Assembly (NCBI GenBank): GCA_029550685.1
Contig: JAKPGY010000071.1
Location: forward strand, 1 to 37,137
Origin: Bacillota bacterium
Lineage (GTDB): Bacteria > Bacillota > Syntrophomonadia > Syntrophomonadales > Syntrophomonadaceae
Length of the DNA: 37,137 bases
Reading direction: 5' to 3'
Below are positions 17,456-24,797 of the stretch, one piece after another. Position 1 is the stretch's first letter, and each line of letters starts with the position of its first letter. Below the pieces are notes generated by a model that was given only the letters and a program-made list of their open reading frames with translations, did not search any database and was not told where the DNA came from. A program made the position numbers and the translations under genes.

Positions 17456-18679
17456 ATTAAGAAACGAAACATCCTGGTAAGCATGGATATAGGAACCAGC
17501 TCTATTAAAGCAGCCATGGCCGAAGTCCACGGGCAAGATGTTCACTTATTGGGTATAACCGAAGTGCCTTCCTTCGGATTGCGTAAAGGGAGCATAATAG
17601 ATATTGAAAGTACCGCCAAGTCCATAGATAATTGCTTAAGTGAGTTGGAACGTCTTACTGGTATTGAGATCTACAGTGCTTTACTAGGCTTTTCCGGGGT
17701 AAGCATTTCTGTTGTAAATAATCACGCTGTTATCGCCGTCGCCAACCCCACCTATGAAATTACCCAGGAGGACAAGGAGCGTGTTCTGAACTCAGCTCGT
17801 AATCTATCACTGCCATTGGACAAGGCGATCATACAGATTATAGAACGGCAGTATATAGTGGATAACTACGATGGAGTAAAAGATCCGGTTGGGATGGTGG
17901 GAAGCCGTCTGGAGGCCGAGGTGTCTATAGTGGTGGGGGCTATAGCTGCTATTCAAAATCTACAGAGAAGTGCCAATCGCATAAATTTGCATGTGGATAA
18001 TTTGATGTATACTGCCCTGCTGGGGGCAGAATCTGTATTAACACCCTCTGAAATGGAAATGGGAGTGGTTTTAGTTGATATCGGAGGGGGAACTACAGAA
18101 GTAACTCATTTTGAAGAAGGAAGTGTGCTGCAAACTTCAGTATTGCCCATAGGCGGTGAATATATTACTAAAGATTTAGCCATCGTGTTGCGGACCTCCA
18201 TGGAGGAAGCCAATCGAATTAAAGAAAGACATGGAGTCGCCAGCCCTGATATGGCTAAGAGCGATTTAATGATAAATGTACATAATATCCAGGGCAAAGA
18301 CGCCCGTGAGGTATCTCAGCAGGTTATCGCTGAAATAATCTCCGCCCGGGTAATTGAAATGACAGAGTTGATTTATGCAGAACTTAAACAATTCCAATGC
18401 CTGAACCGTATGCCAGGCGGTATAGTATTAACCGGCGGAGGGGCTGAATTGGTAGGCTTTGCTGATATTATGGAAGAATACATTTCGGTTCCGGTACGGT
18501 TGGGTTTGCCGGAAAATATGAAAGGTCTGCCCACTGATTTTAATCGACCCCAAAATGCTGTGGTTTTAGGAGGGATATTGTATTCTGCCCGGCAGAGAGC
18601 AGTTAAGCACGAGGATACTTCACGTATTTTTGGTTTAATTGATCGAATAACCTATTGGTTGAAAGACTTATTTCGGTAA
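17456..18679 (+). CDS. ftsA: Cell division protein FtsA (probable AUU start)
   Basis: 407 aa from ATT 17456, or 398 aa from ATG 17483. FtsA is an actin-like ATPase that tethers FtsZ to the membrane. The phosphate-1 motif S-M-D-I-G-T-S-S-I-K starts the protein, phosphate-2 appears as V-D-I-G-G-G-T-T-E near 205-213, and G-I-V-L-T-G-G-G lies near 320. The ATG at 17483 would remove the first beta strand (N-I-L-V-S) and has no ribosome site. The ATT at 17456 gives K-K-R-N-I-L-V-S-M-D-I-G, the normal FtsA N terminus, and lies 7 bp after GAGGGGTG. No ATG, GTG or TTG occurs in frame between the upstream stop (17402-17404) and 17483. The C terminus (I-T-Y-W-L-K-D-L-F-R) resembles the amphipathic membrane-targeting helix. 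Confidence 0.93.
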   Translation: MKKRNILVSMDIGTSSIKAAMAEVHGQDVHLLGITEVPSFGLRKGSIIDIESTAKSIDNCLSELERLTGIEIYSALLGFSGVSISVVNNHAVIAVANPTYEITQEDKERVLNSARNLSLPLDKAIIQIIERQYIVDNYDGVKDPVGMVGSRLEAEVSIVVGAIAAIQNLQRSANRINLHVDNLMYTALLGAESVLTPSEMEMGVVLVDIGGGTTEVTHFEEGSVLQTSVLPIGGEYITKDLAIVLRTSMEEANRIKERHGVASPDMAKSDLMINVHNIQGKDAREVSQQVIAEIISARVIEMTELIYAELKQFQCLNRMPGGIVLTGGGAELVGFADIMEEYISVPVRLGLPENMKGLPTDFNRPQNAVVLGGILYSARQRAVKHEDTSRIFGLIDRITYWLKDLFR

Positions 18680-18697
18680 AGCAGAGGAGGTTTTGCA

Positions 18698-19759
18698 ATG
18701 CCGTTGGATTTCGATGTCGAGATGCAGCAGTATGCTAATATCAAAGTAATTGGAGTCGGAGGCGGAGGAAACAACGCAATTAACCGGATGATTGAAGCCG
18801 GCTTAAAAGGCGTTGAGTTTATCGCCGTCAACACCGATGCTCAGGCTTTGTATATGTCCAAAGCAGAGGTAAAGATTCAGCTGGGAGAAAAATTGACTAA
18901 AGGTTTGGGAGCTGGTGCTGACCCAGAAATTGGTATGAAAGCTGCCGAGGAATCCAACGAGGAGATTAAAAGAGCCTTAATGGGAGCCGATATGGTTTTT
19001 GTTACTGCCGGTATGGGAGGGGGAACCGGTACCGGTGGTGCTCCGGTTATTGCTCGTATAGCCAAGGAAACAGGGGCGCTGACGGTAGGTGTAGTTACCA
19101 AGCCTTTTGCTTTCGAAGGGCGTAAGCGTAATGCTCAAGCCGAGCGCGGAATTCAAGCACTGCGGGAACAGGTGGATAGTTTGATTACCATCCCAAATGA
19201 TAGGCTTCTGCAAGTAGTAGACAAACATACCAACTTTAATGATGCATTTAAGATAGCTGATGATATACTGCGCCAAGGGGTGCAGGGAATATCAGATTTG
19301 ATTGCGGTACCAGGAGTAATTAATTGTGACTTTGCCGATGTGCAGACCATTATGCAAAATACCGGCTCAGCGCTTATGGGTATTGGCCGTGCCAAAGGTG
19401 AAAACCGGGCTGCCGAAGCAGCACGAATGGCTATTTCCAGTCCCCTTTTGGAGACCTCCATTGATGGGGCTAAGGGTGTGCTTTTCAATATAAGCGGAGG
19501 AAATGACCTTACTTTGTTTGAAATAAATGAAGCTGCCGAGATCATACATCAAGCGGCCGATGTAGAAGCCAACATTATATTTGGCGCTAATATTGATGAA
19601 TCACTCAATGATGAGGTTAGGGTCACCGTAATTGCTACCGGCTTTTCAGTTTCCCGTCCTGCCGTACCTGAAACTCCGCGCGGCCGGGTTATTGAACCGC
19701 CAGTTTCCTTCTTTGATAAAAACGATCTGGAAATCCCTCCTTTCTTGAGAAGAAAATAA
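18698..19759 (+). CDS. ftsZ: Cell division GTPase FtsZ
   Basis: 353 aa tubulin homologue that forms the Z ring. The N-terminal nucleotide-binding strand [10 protein letters not shown] (17-26) and the tubulin signature [10 protein letters not shown] (107-116) are intact; the T7 loop region N-x-D-F-A-D is near 208-213. The C-terminal peptide [11 protein letters not shown] is the conserved docking site for FtsA and other partners. The linker between core and tail is short, roughly 20 residues. The ATG follows a strong GAGGAGG site 18 bp after ftsA. A terminator closes the cluster at 19773-19802. Confidence 0.98.
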   Translation: MPLDFDVEMQQYANIKVIGVGGGGNNAINRMIEAGLKGVEFIAVNTDAQALYMSKAEVKIQLGEKLTKGLGAGADPEIGMKAAEESNEEIKRALMGADMVFVTAGMGGGTGTGGAPVIARIAKETGALTVGVVTKPFAFEGRKRNAQAERGIQALREQVDSLITIPNDRLLQVVDKHTNFNDAFKIADDILRQGVQGISDLIAVPGVINCDFADVQTIMQNTGSALMGIGRAKGENRAAEAARMAISSPLLETSIDGAKGVLFNISGGNDLTLFEINEAAEIIHQAADVEANIIFGANIDESLNDEVRVTVIATGFSVSRPAVPETPRGRVIEPPVSFFDKNDLEIPPFLRRK

Positions 19760-19772
19760 CTTGATTAAAACG

Positions 19773-19802
19773 AACCGGGAAGACATTTCCCGGTTTTTTT
19801 TA
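19773..19802 (+). terminator. Rho-independent terminator after ftsZ
   Basis: Perfect 9-bp stem AACCGGGAA (19773-19781) with TTCCCGGTT (19787-19795), 5-nt loop, then a long T run. It lies 13 bp after the ftsZ stop and marks the end of the dcw transcription unit. Confidence 0.92.
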
Positions 19803-19863
19803 TTTTCTGACCGATTATAGTTGAGCGAGTCTTGTTAAAGCAACAAATTACCGTCTTGCCCAT

Positions 19864-19872
19864 TGGTATAAT
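19864..19872 (+). promoter_or_regulatory. Candidate extended -10 promoter for spoIIGA
   Basis: TGGTATAAT at 19864-19872 is a perfect extended -10 (TGn-TATAAT). No good -35 lies 16-18 bp upstream. In B. subtilis the spoIIG operon is driven by sigma-A with activation by Spo0A; I did not find a convincing Spo0A box (TGTCGAA type), although a small inverted repeat TTGTT-AAAGC-AACAA lies just upstream at 19832-19846. A start near 19879 leaves a leader of about 68 nt. Confidence 0.5.
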
Positions 19873-19946
19873 GTGGAATACATTATCACAAGCTTTGAGG
19901 CATAACCATTAATTAGCGTAAAATTGACCGCTTTGAAAGGTACCAG

Positions 19947-20834
19947 GTGCTTAAGATTATGGGGTCAAAAGTATACGCAGATATAACTTTTCTAGTTAAT
20001 TTCATCATGGACTTCTTAATCCTATGGGTAACGGTCCGGTTAACAGGGGTTCCCGTTTCTTATATGCGCATTGCTATCGCAGCTGGCCTGGGCGGCATAT
20101 ATGCAGTGGGTTATCTGTTGCCGGAACTGTCTTTAGGGTATTCACTCCCGCTTAAAGTACTATTTTCAGTTCTTTTAGTTATTATGGCTGTTCTGCCGCG
20201 TACTTGGAAAGATTTAGCCAAAAGTATGCTGCTGTTTTACGGTATTAATTTCCTGGTGGCGGGAGCCAGCATCGGCTCTTCATATCTGGTGCAGTCGTCT
20301 TACCAGCTTGATTATTCATTTTGGTGGTTAATGGCTGGTATCAGTTGTGCGCTGTTGTTAGGTATATTCGGTAAAAACTGGCTTACAGAACGTGTTCTAC
20401 CCCAATTGTTAAAGTTCCCGGTACAGCTTACCTTTGACCGTAACCGCTGTTCCGGACAGGGATTTGTTGATACCGGCAATGGTTTACGAGATCCCTTGAC
20501 TAACCGCCCGGTTATTATTGCGGAATACCAGCTGCTGAGAGACTGCCTGCCTGCCGATTTTAAAAGCGCCCTGGAAGACAGTTGTACTCAAGAAGAAATG
20601 CTGGATAGATTAAGTCAAAGCAGTTGGGCTAACCGGTTGAGGTTGATTCCTTTCACCTCTATCGGCAAAAAAAATGGACTGTTGGTAGGTATTCGTGCTG
20701 ATGCAATCCGCGTCAGTCTGGGCAAGAACAATATTAAACACAGCAATATGGTAATCGGTATATACCAGGATAAGCTAAGCCCAGAGGAACATTACCAGCT
20801 CCTAATACCCTTGGAGATACTCGAAAATGGATAG
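19947..20834 (+). CDS. spoIIGA: Sporulation sigma-E processing peptidase SpoIIGA
   Basis: 295 aa. Five hydrophobic segments in the first 145 residues form the membrane part; the C-terminal part is an aspartic-protease domain with the catalytic D-T-G-N motif at 175-178 followed by G-L-R-D-P-L-T. SpoIIGA cleaves the N-terminal pro-sequence from pro-SigE in the mother cell after a signal from the forespore. The gene sits 12 bp before sigE, the classic pairing. The GTG at 19947 has GAAAGG at suitable distance; an ATG at 19959 (M-G-S-K-V-Y-A-D) is an equally possible start with a weaker site. Confidence 0.93.
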   Translation: MLKIMGSKVYADITFLVNFIMDFLILWVTVRLTGVPVSYMRIAIAAGLGGIYAVGYLLPELSLGYSLPLKVLFSVLLVIMAVLPRTWKDLAKSMLLFYGINFLVAGASIGSSYLVQSSYQLDYSFWWLMAGISCALLLGIFGKNWLTERVLPQLLKFPVQLTFDRNRCSGQGFVDTGNGLRDPLTNRPVIIAEYQLLRDCLPADFKSALEDSCTQEEMLDRLSQSSWANRLRLIPFTSIGKKNGLLVGIRADAIRVSLGKNNIKHSNMVIGIYQDKLSPEEHYQLLIPLEILENG

Positions 20835-20846
20835 GGGGAGTAAAAC

Positions 20847-21566
20847 ATGAAACGGTGGTCAATCTGGAAAATACGGCTGTTTTTTCTGCACTGGCTGCTG
20901 GCCCGGCAGAAACCCAAGTTCATACACTATATCGGATCAACTGAAGTGCTTCCCCCTCCGCTAAAGGAGCAGGAAGAGTACGATTTGATCTCCCGGTTGG
21001 ATCAGGGCGATATGGCAGTTAAGGCTAAGCTGATCGAACATAACCTGCGTTTGGTGGTTTACATAGCCAAGAAATTTGAAAATACCGGTATCAATATTGA
21101 GGATCTGGTGTCCATTGGTACTATCGGATTAATTAAAGCCGTCAATACCTTTGAACCTAAGAAAAATATTAAATTGGCTACCTATGCTTCCCGCTGTATT
21201 GAGAATGAGATATTGATGTATCTGCGCCGGAACTTAAAAAACCGGGCTGAAGTATCTCTGGATGAACCTCTTAATGTGGACTGGGATGGCAATGAATTGC
21301 TGCTGTCCGATGTCCTAGGAACGGAAAGCGACATGATATACAAGAAAATTGAAGGGGATGTGGAAAAGCATCTGCTCTGGCAGGCCATGCACAAACTAAA
21401 TCCGCGGGAAAAAACCATAATTAAGCTGAGATTTGGCCTGGAAGACGGAGTAGAGAAAACTCAAAAAGAGGTGGCTGATATTCTGGGAATCTCTCAATCG
21501 TATATATCTCGTTTGGAAAAGCGCATCTTAAAACGTTTACAACGGGAGATACGAAAAATTGAGTAA
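20847..21566 (+). CDS. sigE: Sporulation sigma factor SigE (pro-form)
   Basis: 239 aa. The N-terminal 28 or so residues form a hydrophobic, basic pro-sequence ending before [12 protein letters not shown], which matches the region where B. subtilis pro-SigE is cut by SpoIIGA. Region 2 follows (about 65-130, with [12 protein letters not shown] and the [10 protein letters not shown] segment), and region 4 with a helix-turn-helix ([21 protein letters not shown]) ends the protein. SigE directs early mother-cell transcription. It is co-transcribed with spoIIGA and followed by its own terminator. Confidence 0.96.
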   Translation: MKRWSIWKIRLFFLHWLLARQKPKFIHYIGSTEVLPPPLKEQEEYDLISRLDQGDMAVKAKLIEHNLRLVVYIAKKFENTGINIEDLVSIGTIGLIKAVNTFEPKKNIKLATYASRCIENEILMYLRRNLKNRAEVSLDEPLNVDWDGNELLLSDVLGTESDMIYKKIEGDVEKHLLWQAMHKLNPREKTIIKLRFGLEDGVEKTQKEVADILGISQSYISRLEKRILKRLQREIRKIE

Positions 21567-21598
21567 ACTAAGTTGATAGTTAACTAATATAGTTTCTT

Positions 21599-21634
21599 AA
21601 TCGGTTCCAAACAACAGAATGGAACCGATTTTTT
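21599..21634 (+). terminator. Rho-independent terminator after sigE
   Basis: Perfect 11-bp stem AATCGGTTCCA (21599-21609) with TGGAACCGATT (21620-21630), a 10-nt loop, and T residues through 21634. It ends the spoIIGA-sigE unit and separates it from sigG, though some read-through may occur as in B. subtilis. Confidence 0.9.
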
Positions 21635-21658
21635 CAATTACCTTGTAGTTAAGAACCC

Positions 21659-21689
21659 AGAATAATTCCCCGGGTTAGCGAGAATACTC
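21659..21689 (+). promoter_or_regulatory. Candidate SigF/SigG-type forespore promoter for sigG
   Basis: AGAATA at 21659-21664 and AATACTC at 21683-21689, 18 bp apart, resemble the SigG consensus (TGAATA and CATACTA, 17-18 bp): 5 of 6 and 5 of 7 bases agree. In Bacillus sigG is first transcribed by SigF and then by SigG itself. The site lies between the sigE terminator and the sigG start, where such a promoter is expected. The match is by eye only. Confidence 0.4.
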
Positions 21690-21744
21690 TTATAAACAGC
21701 ATTTCCAACAAACCAATATAAACTGAGGGAAGGAGCAGTACACT

Positions 21745-22515
21745 TTGATTAACAAAGTTGAAATCTGTGGAGTAAATACTTCCAAACTTCCCGTGTTAAA
21801 GAACGAAGAAATGAGGGCATTATTCCAGGCAATGCAGGCAGGTGACCATTCTGCTCGCGAGCAGTTAATTCAAGGTAACCTGCGGCTGGTTTTAAGCGTT
21901 ATTCAAAGGTTCAGTAATAGAGGCGAATATGTGGATGATCTTTTCCAGGTAGGGTGTATAGGTTTAATCAAAGCTATTGACAACTTTGATTTAAGTCAAA
22001 ATGTTCGTTTTTCTACCTATGCAGTTCCCATGATTATTGGAGAAATCCGGCGTTATTTACGTGATAATAATGCAGTAAGGGTATCAAGATCCTTGCGGGA
22101 TATTGCCTATAAGGCTCTGCAGATTCGGGAAAAGCTGGTATCAGTACAGGCATCCGAACCCACTATTGCCCAAATCGCTGAAGAGCTGCAAATTCCCCGG
22201 GAAGAAGTAGTATTTGCTCTGGATGCCATTCAGGAACCGGTGTCACTGTTTGAGCCTATCTACAACGATGGAGGAGATCCCATCCTGGTTATGGATCAAA
22301 TCAGCGATGAACGCAATACTGATGATTTATGGCTGGAAGAGATCGCTATTAAGGAAGCCATGAAAAAGCTAAACAATCGGGAAAAACATATAATATCCCT
22401 GCGTTTTTTTCAAGGAAAAACCCAGATGGAAGTTGCCGATGAGATAGGTATATCGCAAGCCCAGGTTTCACGGTTGGAGAAGGCCGCCTTAAAACAATTG
22501 CGAAAGTTTATTTGA
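21745..22515 (+). CDS. sigG: Forespore sigma factor SigG
   Basis: 256 aa. The start M-I-N-K-V-E-I-C-G-V-N-T-S-K-L-P-V-L is a well conserved SigG N terminus, including the segment known to bind anti-sigma factors in the family. Region 2 (about 50-115) contains D-D-L-F-Q-V-G-C-I-G-L and F-S-T-Y-A-V-P-M-I-I-G-E-I-R-R-Y-L-R, the SigF/SigG form; region 4 ends with a helix-turn-helix (about 227-250). SigG drives late forespore genes. The TTG at 21745 follows GAGGGAAGGAG. The spoIIGA-sigE-sigG order is the classic Firmicute one; the genes that follow in Bacillus (ylm region) are absent here. Confidence 0.96.
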   Translation: MINKVEICGVNTSKLPVLKNEEMRALFQAMQAGDHSAREQLIQGNLRLVLSVIQRFSNRGEYVDDLFQVGCIGLIKAIDNFDLSQNVRFSTYAVPMIIGEIRRYLRDNNAVRVSRSLRDIAYKALQIREKLVSVQASEPTIAQIAEELQIPREEVVFALDAIQEPVSLFEPIYNDGGDPILVMDQISDERNTDDLWLEEIAIKEAMKKLNNREKHIISLRFFQGKTQMEVADEIGISQAQVSRLEKAALKQLRKFI

Positions 22516-22537
22516 AAGGGGCTAAAGGCAAGGTCCT

Positions 22538-22675
22538 ATGAACAAAAACTTGCTGGTAATCATTTTGATAGGTATTATCTTCGCACTGCTCCTCCCTTTG
22601 ACGGGGCAGTTTTCGGCCAGTGAATTGGCCTTTACTTGTAACAACCTGGTGAAAATAAATATGGTAGCTAAATAG
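22538..22675 (+). CDS. Possible 45-aa membrane peptide downstream of sigG
   Basis: A short frame from ATG 22538 to TAG 22675. Residues 5-22 (N-L-L-V-I-I-L-I-G-I-I-F-A-L-L-L-P-L) form a hydrophobic helix after an N-terminal lysine, followed by a short polar tail with one cysteine. It could be a single-pass membrane peptide or a secreted peptide with a signal sequence ending near F-S-A-S. The ribosome site is modest (AAGGCAAGG). It starts 22 bp after sigG on the same strand, so forespore expression is possible. I recognise no family, and it could be a chance frame. Confidence 0.4.
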   Translation: MNKNLLVIILIGIIFALLLPLTGQFSASELAFTCNNLVKINMVAK

Positions 22676-22789
22676 CCCGGTTATCTACCTTAGATGACCC
22701 TACACATAGCATTTACTTGTGAAAATAGCCCTCTCTGTGTCATTGTACAAAATAAGAATTCCTTAATTGTCAGCGCTCTAAGGGACTAT

Positions 22790-23028
22790 CGATGTTCGCT
22801 AGCGCTCACTATTAATGTTGGCCGTTCCGGCACTCCCGATGTTCGTTCCTTTGGAACTCACTATTAATGTTGGCCGTTCAGGCACTCCCGATGTTCGTTC
22901 CTTTGGAACTCACTATTAGTGTTGGCCGTTCCGGCACTCCCGATGTTCGTTCCTTTGGAACTCACTATTAGTGTTGGCCGTTCCGGCACTCCCGATGTTC
23001 GTTCCTTTGGAACTCACTATTAGTGTTG
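22790..23028. repeat. Tandem array of about 4.6 units of 52 bp
   Basis: Units start at 22790, 22837, 22889, 22941 and 22993; the first is 47 bp, the next three exactly 52 bp, the last is cut after about 36 bp. Full units differ by only a few bases. Each 52-bp unit contains three short palindromes: GTTCC-TTT-GGAAC, CACTA-T-TAGTG, and GCCG-TTC-CGGC. The first unit replaces the first palindrome by a different one, CGCTAGCG. There are no unique spacers, so this is not a CRISPR array. Frames that cross it show no coding character. Confidence 0.9.
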
Positions 23029-23060
23029 CGAGGGAGCGGAGCGACGTGGCGATCTCGAAC
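23024..23060. repeat. Possible dispersed GCGAG...GCGACGTGGCGATCTCG-type repeat
   Basis: Directly after the tandem array, the segment around GCGAGGGAGCGGAGCGACG and GGCGATCTCG resembles a GC-rich palindromic sequence scattered through many bacterial genomes; this resemblance is from memory and was not searched. Only one copy is seen in the window. Confidence 0.35.
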
Positions 23061-23127
23061 GAGATTCACAGGCAATCTCTATGTCGTTCTATGCTAACCA
23101 CGGTTTTGCAGGAGTGTTGGTTGGGAT

Positions 23128-23338
23128 GCAGGAGTATTAGCCGGCTCGCTCCGGGACTCCTCGCCTGCAACACATCGGCTTGCTTCGGTGCGAAGCGGAT
23201 CGCTTAAGAATTCGGCATCCATGCACTCAGTCCACTCTGCTTGAAACATCCTGTTTCTCGCTCCGCTTCGCAGCCCTCAGGTTCGTCGTGTGCGGCAACG
23301 GCTCATCTTACGTCACTCGCCCGGCTAATACTCCCTGC
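23128..23338. repeat. Inverted repeat pair bounding about 210 bp of GC-rich DNA
   Basis: GCAGGAGTATTAGCCGG at 23128-23144 is matched in inverted orientation by CCGGCTAATACTCCCTGC at 23321-23338, with one extra base. The 176 bp between them include smaller palindromes such as GCTTCG-GTG-CGAAGC and GAAACA-TCC-TGTTTC, but no gene. No target duplication is visible at the outer edges. A miniature mobile element remnant or a large folded RNA or DNA structure are both possible. Confidence 0.65.
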
Positions 23339-23415
23339 TTAAGTCATGCAGCAATGTTTTCATTTATCCTGGTCTATTCTTCAGGTGCTAATAGCTGGGA
23401 GCCAACTCCTTTTTT

Positions 23416-23424
23416 TGTTACAAT
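23416..23424 (+). promoter_or_regulatory. Candidate extended -10 promoter for the DNA methyltransferase
   Basis: TGTTACAAT at 23416-23424 is a TGn plus TACAAT extended -10, with no clear -35. A start near 23431 would leave a leader of about 18 nt that includes the ribosome site GGGGGTAGGAG before the ATG at 23449. Confidence 0.4.
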
Positions 23425-23448
23425 GGTAGCGAAAGCGGGGGTAGGAGA

Positions 23449-24750
23449 ATGAATCAGGATGATATAGTTCTTTACTGGAGAGGAAAGAGGCAACCGGATG
23501 AAAAAACCTATAACCATCGAATACGACAGGTGGTTTTTCCCCAGGTCAGCGAAAATTCCCTGCAAAATTCCTTAGTAGATGTGGACAATCAGCTTTGCTT
23601 AGGCACGGATCATCAAGTTATGGCTTGGTTGCTGGATAATGGTTATGAGCAGAGCTTTGACTGCATATACATAGATCCTCCTTATTTAACTGATAGTGAC
23701 TATTATGCCCAGATAAAAATTGATACCCCCGGCGGGGCCCAGCAGGTCAAGCAGCGGGTGTTTCGTGATAATGGCTACCGGAATCTTTCCTCATACTTGC
23801 AGCATATTTATGAATCAGTTGCTATGATAAAGCAGCTTTTGTCAGAACAGGGCAGCCTGTTCGTCCATCTGGATTATCATTCCTCCCATTATGTGAAAAT
23901 AATTCTGGACGAAGTATTTTCCCCCCAGCGTTTTGTCAATGAGATAGTTTGGTGCTATGGAGGAGGCAGCGGAACCCGGCGCCATTTCCACCGTAAACAT
24001 GATGTTATATTCTGGTACAGCCGGGGAGCAGACTATATTTTTAATCCCCAGTACCGGCCTTATTCACCTGGCACGATTCAAAGAGGCCTTACCAAAGTTA
24101 AGGGTGACCGTTATAAACTGGACAGCAGAGGGGCTTTACTTCAGGACTGGTGGATTGATATTCCCAAGATACTTAGCCCCACCGCCGGCAACAACTGGAA
24201 GTTTCCTACTCAAAAGCCAGTGGAACTGGTGCAGCGCATTATACAGGCCTCTACGATGGAAAACTCTCTGGTAGGCGACTTTTATTGCGGTTCGGGAACA
24301 AGTGCAGAAGCTTGTGAAAACCTGGGACGAAGATGGATAATGAGTGACAACAGCATGTATGCGATCCAAACCAGCATCCATAGGCTAATCAAAAACAACA
24401 GCCGTCCCTTTATGATTAGTACCACCCAACCAGATACTTCCCCGCCAGGTCAATTGTCAATCATAACCGAGTGTAATTCTCATTTATTCGGCCATGAATT
24501 TACCATAACCCTGCAATCTTATCAGCCCCGGGACGGAAGGCCGCCCGGATTAGCTTGGATTGATTTTTGGGAAATTGGTTGGCTAAAGGGCCAGCATTTT
24601 ATGTCCCTGCTACAAGTTATACCTGCCAAACGGGGGCAAATGGTTCCCCTACAACTTACCCTCAAGCTTGATGATATTAATAAACCACTGGTAGTACAAG
24701 TCTGGGATATCCAGGGAGGACCAGTTAAGCTGCCCCTAACCCTGCCCTAA
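23449..24750 (+). CDS. Orphan site-specific DNA methyltransferase (N6-adenine/N4-cytosine type)
   Basis: 433 aa. The catalytic motif D-P-P-Y lies at 76-79 and the SAM-binding motif D-F-Y-C-G-S-G-T at 277-284, preceded by F-P-T-Q-K-P-V-E-L near 252-260. Catalytic motif before SAM motif is the beta-class order found in Type III Mod subunits and related enzymes. D-P-P-Y usually means adenine-N6 methylation, though N4-cytosine cannot be excluded. Residues 320-433 form an extra C-terminal domain that I do not recognise. No restriction subunit is nearby, so it is an orphan enzyme in this window. It sits in an accessory island between two otherwise conserved gene blocks, suggesting acquisition by transfer. 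Confidence 0.88.
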   Translation: MNQDDIVLYWRGKRQPDEKTYNHRIRQVVFPQVSENSLQNSLVDVDNQLCLGTDHQVMAWLLDNGYEQSFDCIYIDPPYLTDSDYYAQIKIDTPGGAQQVKQRVFRDNGYRNLSSYLQHIYESVAMIKQLLSEQGSLFVHLDYHSSHYVKIILDEVFSPQRFVNEIVWCYGGGSGTRRHFHRKHDVIFWYSRGADYIFNPQYRPYSPGTIQRGLTKVKGDRYKLDSRGALLQDWWIDIPKILSPTAGNNWKFPTQKPVELVQRIIQASTMENSLVGDFYCGSGTSAEACENLGRRWIMSDNSMYAIQTSIHRLIKNNSRPFMISTTQPDTSPPGQLSIITECNSHLFGHEFTITLQSYQPRDGRPPGLAWIDFWEIGWLKGQHFMSLLQVIPAKRGQMVPLQLTLKLDDINKPLVVQVWDIQGGPVKLPLTLP

Positions 24751-24797
24751 CTTACCGGTCTCCCCTGAATACAGTCTACATTGAGCTGTTGCATATC

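Larger units (their letters stand above)
22676..23448. other. Non-coding, repeat-rich stretch between sigG and the methyltransferase gene
   Basis: No convincing gene lies in these 770 bp. 22676-22789 holds nothing recognisable; the 52-bp tandem array, a putative dispersed repeat and an inverted repeat pair fill 22790-23338; the last 110 bp lead into the methyltransferase gene. The stretch from about 23029 to 23340 looks richer in G and C than its neighbours. Short open frames here (for example 22971-23207 and 23180-23452) have no good ribosome sites and follow the repeats. Confidence 0.75.

Noticed and set aside
22790-23028. Possible CRISPR array
   Set aside because: Repeats are directly adjacent with no unique spacers, the unit is 52 bp, and no cas gene is nearby.
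22971-23452. Two overlapping + strand open frames of 78 and 90 codons
   Set aside because: They run through tandem and inverted repeats, lack ribosome sites, and have low-complexity, Cys and Arg-rich products without family features.
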